Below are positions 12,713-25,300 of a DNA stretch of 64,000 bases, in pieces. A program made the position numbers and the translations under genes. The stretch comes from Acanthaster planci. Its lineage: Eukaryota > Echinodermata > Asteroidea > Valvatida > Acanthasteridae. The stretch spans positions 326,425 to 390,424 of the forward strand of contig NW_019091528.1 in the NCBI RefSeq assembly GCF_001949145.1. The letters run 5' to 3'. How positions within the stretch are numbered: position 1 is the stretch's first letter; each line of letters starts with the position of its first letter. The notes beneath the pieces were generated by a model that worked only from the letters and a program-made list of their open reading frames with translations, was not told the origin of the DNA and ran no database searches.

Positions 12713-13110
12713 GTTGGATTAGTTATTCTCAAGGTGTTGGAGGCAGAGCGCTTCGTTCGACTCGTCGTTTTGTTATGTGGCAAAATTCCACGATCTCATT
12801 GGCTTTCATTCATGCGTGACGATTCCGTTCATGCAGTCCGATCGGCCAGACTCGGAAAAAGTACGAATTCGGCACCGTGTGTATGTACCGTGCCACATTC
12901 TAAATTCCAGCTTGGCTGTGGCTCCATCTTTTAGATTCATATATCATTCTACCTTTGGAGCCAAGAGAGAACCTATGTTCCAACTTTGGTCTCGAATTAC
13001 ACAGAAAACTGAGTCATTGGACATGATATATCCCCTGTGGCGGGTTTAATAAAATCCATTTTCACATTCGATCAAAGTTCTTACGAGCAATGTTTTTTCT
13101 TTCTTTCAGG

Positions 13111-13191
13111 GACGTCTTCCGCGATCCTTGCATAGAAATCCAATGTTTCTCGGCATGCTACGAACAGAGGCTGCCAAGGTGCGCTCGTTAA
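13111..13191 (+). other. Cys-rich short frame behind a strong acceptor-like site
   Basis: A pyrimidine tract ending TTTCTTTCAG at 13109 is followed, after one base, by a 26-codon frame with four Cys residues spaced C-x4-C-x3-C-x7-C and a stop at 13189-13191. A second frame from the same acceptor stays open to about 13316 and lacks this pattern. No upstream signal-peptide exon was found, so this may be chance. No toxin or peptide family is recognised. Confidence 0.12.
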
Positions 13192-15837
13192 TAGCCGCCT
13201 GCCTGGCTGGTTGCTATGGTTTCGCAGTACATTCGAATTCTGAACTCTTTCAAAAGATCAGTGGGATGTGGTATGTACGGAAGAGAGAATGCAAAGGAAA
13301 TCCGTCCTTGTTCTAAGGGGTTTACACCTGCCCTTAGCGACTTACAAATCCATTTTGGTAGCTTTGCAATGGACCACGAAAATAATACCCGTGAACAAAT
13401 TCAGTCCTGTACAAAGTAACGGGCAAAGATGAAAAATCCTTTTAACGGCAAATGGTTTTTAAAAGGTAATTGCACAGAGCGACATTCAGACTATTTCAGG
13501 AAGGTGGGTATTGTGGAACAAAATAGGCAGGATAACTTGTATTTCCATTTTCCAAGCAATCTGTGCGAGCTTAAGGCCTGGCTGTATTCAAGCTGAGTCC
13601 TCATTCCCAGGCAACTCGGGTCATCGAACTTCCAAGGCTACGAAGGTAACTTTACAAGGCACATTCAACAAAGTGAATCGATGGCAATTAACTTTCGGGA
13701 GTAAATTTCTCAGGCAAAGTAAAGATACAGATATTTGACTTTAACAAAAACGGGTATTGCCATTTGTAATAATTTCTTAATATAATTAAAATCTCCCATT
13801 ACGATTAGAATTTGCCAAATACTTTATACTGTTAAGGCCTTACAAATATAAACGTAATTTAATTATTGTCCTTGGAGGTGACACATAACATTTATTAAGT
13901 CTTGCCCGTGCTAAACCACCAGGCAAAAGCAAAATGATTTATCTGCAACTACTTGTTGCTCCAAGTTAATTTTTGTCGCTCGTTTAACATTATTTAACGT
14001 TGGAAATACAGCTACAAGTACATGTATCACCCAACTACCAGAAAAATATGGGAGGTATGGGAAAAGCACATTGATGACTATTTTACCTGTCAGCAGCTGA
14101 TAGGTATGACGTCATCATATAGCACGGTCTACAGGCCTGGAGCAAGTCTTCCGTGTGCGAGGATGAAACCCCAAATCTGCTATACGCAGCCTCACGAGGA
14201 TGCATATAGCCTGAGAGGACTTACAAGGCCTACCGAGCAGAGGATAAATCTTTGTCCCCCTGTGCCGCAGAGGATAGAAACATGCAAGGGACACTTCTTT
14301 AACTGCATTCGTAAGTTTCTCTAAATGTGTGCCACGTGATGTACACAACAACTTGATCGTTCCCTTTTCAAGTTTTACCCAGAAGACGACAAGTGTCGCT
14401 AACTAAAAATACACACAAATTGACCTTGTTTGATCAGTAACTTTTAAGCCAATCCCTGGATACACTAGGCTCCAATATCCTGGTAACGTATTATAACCTA
14501 CAGAAGAATCCAATGGCGGCATCATTGGACAATCTGATGTATGTGGTAAGCAACGTGTTAGGGTTTGTATTAAGCAACTCTCACTGAACAGTGGCTCCGT
14601 ACGATAGCTGTCACCAGGCACGCAGGAAGATGATTCTACGGGGGGGGGGAAGAAAATCTCTTTGTGGGGAGTCCAGTGCATGTGATTGTGATGTGAGCGC
14701 GTAGCGTGAAACCTGTACGGTGTGGGGTCGGCAAATTTGTGTAAGGTTTTGTGCTCTGTAGTGCATGATACATAAGCCTCACTGGAAAATTTTTGAGCAA
14801 TCGATGTTTTGAAATTTCAGCATTTCAAATCCATGTTTGACAGTTTAAAAAAAAGATAAGTTAATAATTGTAAGATCTGATGTAATAATTAAAGTTTCAA
14901 AAAATTACATTATCTTAAACTGCACATTATGAAGGTGATGTTTTGTAAACTCGTAACAGGAAAAGTGTCTCACAGAAACATTAAGCATAACAAAATCAAG
15001 AACCCAAATTTTGCCAAAGGGAATGGTGGTCACCTAAAAATAAGTATTGGAAAGTCTAAGCATTAGTGGAGTTTTCTTTTTAAGAAAAAAAAATCTAAAA
15101 TTTTTGTGCACAAAACAGCTGCGATGTCAAAGTTTTGCCTTAGATGACATCAAAAACTTGATAACAAGCACAAGCTTTAAATCTAAAATAGTATGGGAAT
15201 ATGTTTCAGTAAAACTTTTATTTACTTGTAACCCCCAAAAGGAGAGGTCACAATGAACACAATCTTACTTTGCCTAAACTGTTAAAAAATTCAAAGAAAG
15301 AAGCTTGTGGATAATTCAATTTTTGGATAAGAAGTGATGACTCTATCCCATTCAGAGATGCTCTCTCTTATAGATTGATTTTGGGAATAAACTTTGGGTG
15401 ATTTCGAGAAAACACGTTTATTCGAGGGTGTGTCGCTGTGGGATTTATTTCTATGTGGAGACTGTAGTGGAGCCTCGGGAGGGTAGAAATAATAGAAAGA
15501 AATTAAAATAATGTAGACAAGGGGACCAGCTTCATCCGAATCTGGTGTCTAGAGTTAGGTCTGTGGCTTCGCTCCATTGGAGACCTAGCCAGAAGTGGAG
15601 CCTGTTTCAGACATTGACATGGCCTGCGATGCGGCTCGCTTGCGTACTGCGCGAAATGGGTCTCCTCGTCGTTATTGGGCGCTGGAGGGACAGGAACCTC
15701 AAAGTCCCGACTGAAAGCGAACATTAAAATTTCCATTCTCCAATGTGATCTTAGTAAAATTATCATACACTGCTACAAATATTATCCACTCGAAACTTCC
15801 CCTCTTAGAATGCAAATTACAGAACTTTTAAAGGGGG

Positions 15838-15911
15838 CCTGCCCCCCACTATATTTTCGGGGGGGGGGGGTGAGCACTGGCCCCCACCCCTCGATTCCTA
15901 CGTCCGTGGCT
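15838..15911. mobile_element. fragment of a DNA-element end (C/G-rich)
   Basis: Runs of C and G (15841-15847 and 15859-15870) lead into CGATTCCTACGTCCGTG, which resembles a terminal inverted repeat of hAT-type miniature elements. The opposite end was not found, so boundaries and class are uncertain. Confidence 0.35.
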
Positions 15912-16546
15912 GTCACAATACTGCTTTCAAAGGGGTCAACTGCAAATGACCAGTGATGACTTTACCATGGTCACTGGATTCATCTATGCCTTCGTCGAGG
16001 AGACACTCATTTCCGTCTTCACAGACTACACTGTCCACAACTACAGCTAATCAGGCACCAAATACCGGTTCTAACGAGGGGCTGTCTGTCGTTTGGCCCA
16101 GGGCTTAATCTGGAGGATTTTTACGAAGAAATCAAAAACCAATTTGCAAATACCATCAGCTCGTTGTTTTCGAAAAACGAAGCCGAACGTAATGTTACTC
16201 TACGTCATGCACACAGCCCATTTACCGAATTCTCTTGCTCTGTACTTTACCTCGTTGGAAAAGGGTGTTATCAAAGATATGCCCCTTTCATCTCAGGGAA
16301 ACCAAAGTCAAACATATACCTTTGAACTGAATGAACAGGAATGCCGCGGTTCAGAGGTTGGATTGAAATTAAATTATTTTTGTTATGCAAAAGGGAGTTT
16401 ATTCCGATTTTTGGATTAACTGCACATCGGTATCGCAATCAAAATATTTCCATCGTATGTTTTAACGGTCTGAAACTGCAAGAAACCGTATGCTTTGCAT
16501 AAGGAAATTCTCATTTGCGCCTTTCCTTGCCACTTTGTTATTGCAG

Positions 16547-16722
16547 AATACAGGCGATTCACAATAGTGCGTCACCGAGAATTTCCAACGCGTTGGCCAA
16601 TCACAAAGCGCGAAATTTGTCGACCCTTTCCAAACGCGCATTGGGTCAACAGATTTCACGCATTGTGATTGGCCAACGCGTTGCAAACTCTTGGTGGCGC
16701 ACTATTGAGAAACGCCCGTATT
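16547..16722. mobile_element. palindromic MITE, copy 3 (complete)
   Basis: Third complete fold-back copy, 176 bp, from AATACAGGCGATTCACAATA to GAAACGCCCGTATT. In the central part the order of the asymmetric core is inverted relative to copy 1: CCAAACGCGCATTGGG here against CCCAATGCGCGTTTGC there. It is therefore inserted in the opposite orientation, or the core has flipped between the arms. It has no coding content. Confidence 0.84.
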
Positions 16723-18251
16723 AAATTAGCAACCTAAGGATTGTTTAATAGGAACTTAAGAGGAATTGATTTATACGTATACAGGACGCCCATACCGACT
16801 AATTTTGCGGGAGTGATCCACAGAACTGGGCGAAACATGAGTCCGGTATTCCTTGTAAAACTCGAGAGAGATCGGACATTGCAAGAAAATTAAATATGAC
16901 GGCAATGGACCAGTCAGTCGGGGGAATTCAAACCTAATTAAAGCTACAGCAATTGGACGGGCGTCAGCAACGGCTGCTTTATACTGCCAATGAAAATCGG
17001 AGTGGTCATTTCCTTCCACACGACAAAACTTGGAGTTGGCAGGAGTCAATACTAAGTTGTCTGTTATATCTGTCTCTATCGATCTCTCTGGAGGAAATAA
17101 TGGACTTGGCTTTGGCATGGGTATCTAACCATCAACATTTTAATCTCTGCCGGCAGAAAAAAAGAATGGGCACCTTGGAGGCACAACACCTCATCAGAAG
17201 ATACATCAATGACTGTTGCTATGCGACTGTTCGAAACCTACAGAGGCGTCTCGTCCTATCCATGGCTTACATCTACAATAGTCGGTACGGTCAAAGAGCC
17301 AAAATTTAATAAGAGCGCATTTCTCACCCTGTTCGAAGCTGTAATGACGTTCTTACGCCTAAGAATATAGAGTCGAAATCCCTAAAAAGGGGTTTTTCAT
17401 GCCTTCGAGGGTCTGTGATTGAATTGTCAGCTCCTCAGGATAGAGGCCAGTATAAAATGCGACAGTGAAGATGTAGTGTGTATTGCGGTCTTAGATAGTA
17501 AACTAAGAGGGGTGATAACCAAGTTTGTCTAGACCCTTATTCTTTCGTTCTTCACGAAGTATTAATTGTAATGGAAACAAAAAACGAACGAGAAATTTAT
17601 CAAAACCTGGGTGCTTCTAGAGTACGTGTACCAAGATCCATTTCTTTCCGCTCCACATTCGAAAGATTAATGTCAGACATCGGTGTTAGTATTTTTCCTG
17701 ACAGCAAACAAAGTTGTCATGTTTTTTGCCAATTTCATGATTAACAACTCCACTGCTTTTTGTAAGTGCATTAATTCAACTTGGATTGGTAAATCTGGAG
17801 CAGTCTATGTACACGTTTATAATTCCTCAAAGCCGGTAGATTCCGTACACTACAGAAACAGAATCCATTTAATGGAGTTCTTCCTGCAAACGATTATGAG
17901 AGAAAACTCATTTCGATTGGAAGAGCACTTACTTCATATGATTCGACCATCCAATGAGAGCGTTTTGTACATGCGTGTGGCATGGGTGAAAATTAGTACA
18001 GATCAAAATGGTTTGGAATAAGGATTAGGATATCTTTATTCTAAAATCGGAAGCTTGTCGGCGTTTTTCACTTAGACTTTATATCTAAGACTTCTACTGT
18101 CAAGTTACAATAATTCGGACCTTCTGCGCTCGTTTGATTAGGACGCTGCCTCTGATTCTAAAGAAATTAGCACATGGGGTTGTTTACCGATTGACCCATA
18201 GTGTCGGAAAAATTTAACAAAAACAGCAACCAGAGCTTTTTCTCGAGAAAG
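16723..18251. other. stretch with no recognised gene
   Basis: Anonymous sequence. Two frames of 112-118 codons (16953-17309 and 17683-18021) show no family motif or convincing context and are not called as genes. Confidence 0.5.
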
Positions 18252-18285
18252 AATACCGGCGATTCACACTAGTGCGCCGCCAAGA
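18252..18285. mobile_element. palindromic MITE, copy 4 (terminal fragment)
   Basis: About 34 bp of one arm survive (AATACCGGCGATTCACACTA, then GTGCGCCGCCAAGAG). The sequence then diverges abruptly, so this copy is broken or was truncated by a later rearrangement. Confidence 0.7.
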
Positions 18286-18883
18286 GGATCTATGGATCTA
18301 TGCATTTCAAATGCTAAGGAATATATTTAACTCTATTTATTATTGAAAAGTGTTTAAAATTAATCACAATTATTTTCAAATAAATTGTCTTAAGTTTACA
18401 TATTTACACTTCATAAACGGAACCAGGCTTTGTATAAGCCTAAGCTTCCTTTAGGTTCCTTTCATCTGTCACCTTTCATCTGTATTTAAGTTGCTTCATT
18501 ACTAGTGAACTTAGCTTTAACTGTGACTACTTCCATGGTTGTGACATATGGAAAATAAACCCCATCTCCAAAAGATGATATCCAGTGCGTTGGTCCACCA
18601 CGTCGCAGCTGATGGACCATCTCACTTATGTCACAACACAGCCGACACGTAGGCGCTCTGGTGTTTACTCTACGTCAATTATGCATGTCAGTGAAAACGA
18701 AAATTCATAAACTCAGGCAGTGAGGTGAATAACGATGCCAAACTCGCTGCAGATGATGGGTTCGAGGAGATTAATCAAGTGGAAAACACAGTGGGTAATT
18801 ATTTAATCTGCAATGCCAGGTCAAAAAGGAGATGCTCATGCTTGGGGAGACTGGAACTAGTTGATACAGGAGCAGGATGTCGG
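18286..18883. other. stretch with no recognised gene
   Basis: Anonymous AT-rich sequence. Nothing supported. Confidence 0.5.
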
Positions 18884-19377
18884 AGTTGCAATGACTCGAG
18901 TCAACGACTCGACTTGAGCCGACTCGAGTCACGTTTTGGGGACCAGACTCGACTTCCGACGAGTAAATAATGACTCGAGTCACTGCAAGCAAATGACTCG
19001 ACCCGACTCGAATAAAGATGAATAAGACTAGACTGAAATAAAATAAAAATATGAAAGCGCACCTCTTTACAAAAAAATAAAGGCACACTTATTTTCAAAA
19101 AATACTTTCAATGACTTAAAAGGCCCGTTTGTAATGTTCATACATGCCATATTATCATCAAGACTATTGTGTGACCACATGTAGACACCCAGAGGTAAAT
19201 TTAAAAATGCCAAAAAATGACTTCCTGTCTTGTTTTTATTTATCGTATAATGTGCAAATATTGGTGACTGGAACTGACTTGAGCTAAAATACTTGACCAT
19301 CGACTCGACTTTTTCGCCAAATGACACGACTGGAGTCACTACGGTACACTGACTCAACTCGACTCGAGTTGCAAACC
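18884..19377. mobile_element. non-autonomous DNA element with GACTCGAGTC subterminal arrays
   Basis: Both ends carry GTTGCAA-type termini facing each other (GAGTTGCAATGACTCGAG on the left; CTCGACTCGAGTTGCAAACC on the right). Next to each end are clusters of the palindrome-like motif GACTCGAGTC and its half GACTCGAC: about seven on the left within 18892-19016 and about four on the right within 19301-19372. The roughly 280-bp middle is AT-rich and non-coding. Clustered short motifs at both ends resemble transposase-binding sites of hAT elements, but no clear target duplication was found and the class is inferred. Minus-strand frames across it arise from the repeat. Confidence 0.65.
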
Positions 19378-22300
19378 TTCAAGTGACTCGTTACAAGAGT
19401 GCTGGATGTTGTGGTGCTTGTTATCAACTTGACACAAACTATTGGTCAGAGTCTGTGGTTGAGACAATGAATATCGCACCTTCATAATTCTAAGAGTCAA
19501 GGCTCACAACACGTCGTTAGAAACGTCTACGATTGCTTTAAAGCCCCGAGAACATTTTTCATTTCAAAATTATTTTATTATATCTGTTCTTGGATACTTC
19601 AGAATACGTGTAGGTCAATAGTCTGGGGACCAAAAAAACTAACCAAAGAAATCTTCCTCATGAGGCAGTGCCAACTAGAGCACGAACAAAAAAATATATC
19701 TTCCTACAGCACGTTACTGACAACCTTAATTTGCCTTCAATGTTAAACTGGCATCCTTCTGCTCTTTTGATAATGTTGGAGCCCATGAGAAAGGAGGCAC
19801 CTTGCACGCATTTAACAGTAACGTCAACGAAGTCAGATGATAATATACACGAAAAGTCCATCCCAAATACTCGTATTAAAAGCATTGTTTTACGACGGTT
19901 GCACAGAACGCAAGAAGACCTAAAATCTATTGGAAACAAACTTTGTACGATGAAATAAACTGGAAATGTACTCGTCCCTTACCATGATGACCAAAGATGC
20001 GTTAATATGATGAGGATATATCTACAAAAATCCAAACAGAACTTACGTTTACGATCTGACGATATGTTGGTCTCAGGTGAATCTTAAGCTGAATTGCAGC
20101 GAATGATCTGAAGCCAAAATATCATGCTCTCTTTGAATGCTCGCCTTACTGTCGGGCATAAAGCATGACAAAAAAGTCTGAAAGACAGACGCAATCCTGC
20201 ACGATCACAGAAATCAAAATTACTGTGTGCAATGTGAAATATTCAAAAAATGATCCAGTGTCGAGGCGAAAGAGATGGAGCAAGGTGAAACTTCATCAAG
20301 CGCCTCCGGCCAGGCCCGCGCGGTGAATCGAATACGACAGACAATTTACTACCCGTAGCACCAGGAATACTGGCTGCTGTGACGTCATGCGCACCAAAAT
20401 CACCGACGAGGCGGTGACGCGTCGCCCCGAATAGTCACCGCTTGTATGAGAGAAAAGTCGTCGTCTCCTAGCCAGCTGCCAGTTAACTTTACTTGGAGTG
20501 CTTTACTGTGTGCAATCTTGCGATGCATGTGTCGTTTTATTTCTACCGTGGTGTAACAGATCGTGTCAATTTATTGATGTCATCATGTGATAGCCTACAG
20601 GCACTGATGGATGGTTACCACAGGTGCCTGGTTATGATGAACGCGACAGGAAATCGCGCGGGCGCGCCAGGTCTGACCCATTGGGGCATCAGGAAAGCGG
20701 GAATCGTCCCGCCATGGTGATAACAGCTAGCAACGGACTCGGAACCAAGAGAAAAACAAGGTCAACTGCTAATGTTGGCCCTCGTGACAGTTCTCGGTTG
20801 ATGAGGAAGCGTGGTGTCACTCACAACCACACTTGCAATTCACATACGCTGTACTAATCCCGAGGCCACTGGCTGCTGAAAAAAATGCAAATCCGCAGTT
20901 TTTCTTTGTGTTCATTCCATTTGAAGTAAACCGTGAATTGCGCGCTTAGTGTTGATGTACGGCTTCTGTTTGAATGAAGCACCTGAAGATAGCGTTTTCA
21001 CTTAGAGATCAAAGAAGCGGAAGCATTGTATTGTGAGTGCGTGATGTCCAAAATTGCATTACCTCCACCAATGCACCAAAACATCACACCTGCTTGACTA
21101 TTCACACTTTGCTTCCATCTATACACGCTTGAAAAAACAGTTTGGAGAGAGAGTGGCACAGTTTAAAAAAGGAAACATACGTGTTCGTGCATCGGATGGG
21201 CGAGTTTGATGGGATTTGTCTAGAGACTGACGGACAACTTGGTGGGGGCATTTTAACAAGCTGTTGTACATCGGCCTTCGGACGCAGCGAAGTGATGTTA
21301 ATTTTATTTATACGTAGCTTTTATTGGAATCCCTTCACACCGCTCGCAGTCTGAGGTCACAGAAACGAGGGTAAAGGCTTGCTGATCAGAAATCCTTATC
21401 GGACCAACAAGGGGAGAATGCTTGGTGAGCCTTATGTCATAGCGAGAAGGTTCGGGGTGAAAGTCCTTTGATCGGACATCTCAGACGCAAACCACCACAC
21501 GCTGAAAATGAAGACTTTCTGACGCATCGAGGTTCAGACGAGTTCAGCATAGCAAAACACATTATACGTCTGAACGTTTCAGATATAGTCTGGAGCCTTC
21601 TTGGCAATATACAGAAAGGAGATCTAATCAATATGGCGCCTACCGCACTTCCCCTGTTGCTATGGCAACCACGTTTCTACAGTTATGCTTTCCTCCATAT
21701 GCAATGCTAGAAATGTTGAACCACTTCTGAGGGATGGATAACCAACGCTTAGTTATGTAACGAAGCTGCTAAATCGATGCATTGACATGCATGTTGACTA
21801 TAGACAGCTCCGTTCAGTCGCGCGAGGAATAGGCCTAATATTTCATAGCGAACTCCAGATGTAATCTCACATATTTTATTCCTGTTTTGTCATGCAACAA
21901 AATATCAAACAGCCAGGGACTGACCGTATCATGCACAAAGAACGGTCCTCTCTTTAAAGACGTAATGCCCATGCTTTTGAACAAGACAAGCTGAAAAATC
22001 AAATCGCCTAGCCTATGTTGGCATCATACGCGTCCATTAATTAATGATTCAGCAAGCAAACGTGCGTAGTAGATCAAAGACATATAATTTCATAAAATAT
22101 ACACTAGGCCTACTAGGCGTCCGCTTATTCAGATATATGCATAAAACTAAAAACTCTAGAATATAACACGGACTGCGTTTGACGAAACAATATTTCTTAT
22201 ATACGGAATGCTTTCTTGATTGAGTTTTCAAAGAGAGGAGCAAATATTTGCCCTGTGCAGTTACTGACATAGGCATTGCCGGGATTTTTTTCGGGGATGG

Positions 22301-25300
22301 CGCAGCACTTCTTACATTGGCAGCAAAGTAACAAATCATCCTCTGTTAAATGGTCTCATCCCACAGGCAGGTATCTTTAGTCAAACTGGTAATCATTTTT
22401 ACAATCCTTTTCCTTTCTTTTTTTTTGTTTTCCCTTTTTCCTGCCCCCCCCTTTATCTTTTCAAGTTTCAAGTGGACAAGTGCACGCCCAACCCCTCACA
22501 ACGCTTATGGTTACAGATATGGTTGTAGCATGCCTTACGTTGCGGAGTGACTGACAGGCCACTCTAGAACACTTAATTAACGAACCAAATCAAGGCTGAT
22601 TTTCAATTACTATTCCACTTCAAGTGAAGAGGGACAGGTGAAGTCATCCACTGCAGCACTCGCGCTGGGAATTCGCAAGAATCGAAGACATTTCAACGCT
22701 GTTGAATTCGTTGCTGAAGTCTATCAAGTATGAATCTAGTATGAATACACCTTGAGTGTTCTGCATAATTTTGGAGTGTAATAGTCTCCAGCATTTAAAG
22801 TTTGCTGGAAATTTGCGCGGGAGGTTAGACAAATTTACAAGGCGCAGATGGTCATGAATGATTATGACACTTATTTGCCCTATGAGAGATACCCACATGA
22901 CGGAAAGGAAAGACAGCTGCGCGTTTGTCGATGGGATACATTCCTAACAAAATACACGAATTCCCCAAGCACCACTGTGATACACTGTATGGGTTGTACC
23001 GTGGAATTCAGCAGGTCAATTTAAATATGTCTCCTGCATCGTTTGATACGTGCAAAGCATCCACGTGAAAAAATTGCTCTTAATTTAAAAGGTTTTATAT
23101 GAATGTGCACCCTCACGTGAACACTCAGGTTCTGTCATGGTGCGTTTTTTTCTCCTCCAGATCAGTTTACTTACTCCGATCCCCAGTCTTGAAAGCATAA
23201 ACTTCCCCTCCGAAAGGACGTGACTCGTAATGGTAGCAGTCTGTCATGCCCCAGGCTAATTGTACATCAGCCTTATCGAGTCATAACTGGTACGTGGTTG
23301 GTCCAAGCACCGCAGCTGTCAAGCGTTTCACCAGGGTCTGAAAACGGCGGCTGCGCCGATGTCCTTTTAATATCACGTCCAAGGCGGGTCAAATCATTTC
23401 AAATTCCAATCCCGTGAGAAAAGGTGCTGCGTTTCGGTTTCACCCATCTGTACATGTACATGTGAGAACTATTGGCATCGATCTCCAATATATAATAGAG
23501 TTAGTGGAACTTGGCAAGTGGCAAGCACTGTACCGGTCATGCTCTCTTGGGTGAACTAATTTGGACAGGCGCCCATTAGCTTCAATCTAAAAAAAAAAAG
23601 GAAAAAGTCAGGAGGGAATCCGCCCTCCTCGACGTGTTTCCGATTTTGTCGCAATGTATTACCCCAGGGCCGAACCTTGTGACTTTCTTGTACTAAGACT
23701 TAACAATCATTTTGACAACTAAGTTATGAAAATTGGACCTACCGTTATCACGAGATGTCCATCTTTCCAATGCCTGTCACCAAACGTGGTTCCATTTGCT
23801 TGCTCAATGCAAGCGCTGGCGCAAATATGTAACTACAAATGACCTCATTAACAAAAAACCCTCGAGTAGGATTGAACTGAAACGTCATAATGACTGTAAG
23901 CATGTATGTAAAGCTTCAAAAAGACGGGCATAGGACGCCTGTTATCTTGAGAAGGGGGAAGGAATTCACCCTCTCCAGCCCTGAGATTGTCCGAAAAAGC
24001 CGACAAGGTTAGACGTGACATTAACACTTGGAAAAAAGCGGTATGTTTGCTGCCACCAAGTGTCTCAAAAGCCTACCATATATAAGAAAAAATATTCTTC
24101 GTTCATTTACTATACATGCGCTTACCTGTGTGCAAACTCGACTGCCTTTGATGTTAACACCCTCTGACTTTTGCCTGGCCCAAGTACGTGACCCGTCAAG
24201 CCCATTACGAGGAGAAGAATCCCAACATGGAGTCTTTGTTGAACGATGCGAAAGAAAGATAACGCTGTTGTCCATAATTCAGACAAAATTTTGCTTGTTG
24301 TGGCAAATTCAGTGGCTTAAGTCAGGTGATCAAGATCAGTGAAGAAAGCCCCAAAACTTTGTTGTCCAGTGCCTCGAAAGTTTGAACTCACTTTGCAAAT
24401 TGAATAAATAGCAAGGCCTTTTGACCCTAGTTAGTTGTTACTGCCGGATTTCATCTAAACTGAGTTCGATCGTTGATCACCACACGTTTCGCATGTCCAT
24501 CCGTATCTGTGACGAAAGCATTGGTGAGCATAGAACTACATTGTATTTGAAGCACTTGATAAGAAAATGTGTTACTCATCGCTAAATTAGAGCCAAGTCA
24601 GTTCGTACAGAGAGAACCCGTATTTCGCAATAATGCAGACTTTGTTGTAAAGTCACTGAGTCCTCAACAGACTCGTCATTGGCGACTTGCGTGAGTCGGA
24701 GTATCGACTTTAAATAACCAGAACAGGACAACTTGTGTCTGGTACCCAGGATGTCTTTTTGTGCGCAGGTTACACCGCTGGCCGACAAAACAATCGTCGC
24801 TTGAATTTGCCAATGGCTGACTGTCGTAAGGAGATAGATGATTTGGGAGAGTCATTATGACATTGTAATCAGAGTAGCCGGTGCATGTTGACCAGTATAG
24901 TTTAAACAATTTAAATTCTCAACAAAAGTGTTGGAGTTGAGGAGAGTGGTGAGCGTGCCCACACTAGCTCCCGCCTACCTTCTCATTATTTCATGTGATT
25001 ATTGTGAACCAATTTTTTTCGAGTGCTGTTGGTGTCTCATTAGACAACTCATAAGGAACGCAACTGATAAAAAACTTCCCAGTTCAATGTGAAAATGTAT
25101 TCTTCGAGGGGTTTAATACACCCCAAAACACGTATATTTATTTTTAAATTAAGAAATGTGAGGGTCATAACGGAAATAATATTAATCTGCTATTGAACTA
25201 TAATCTATTCTTTTGGTACAAGTAATCAGATTCGCGCTAGTTCTTCTCACCATAGAGGAGAAGATGTCCGCTTGCACGTAGTAACATTTTAAATCAACGT

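Larger units (their letters stand above)
12713..16546. other. stretch with no recognised gene apart from one splice-like site
   Basis: Anonymous sequence. It holds the acceptor-like site at 13110 (separate entry), a G-rich run near 14640-14650 and the C/G-rich element fragment near 15840. Otherwise nothing can be supported. Confidence 0.5.

Noticed and set aside
18725-19098. Plus- and minus-strand frames across 18.7-19.1 kb
   Set aside because: They run through the GACTCGAGTC element and its motif array.
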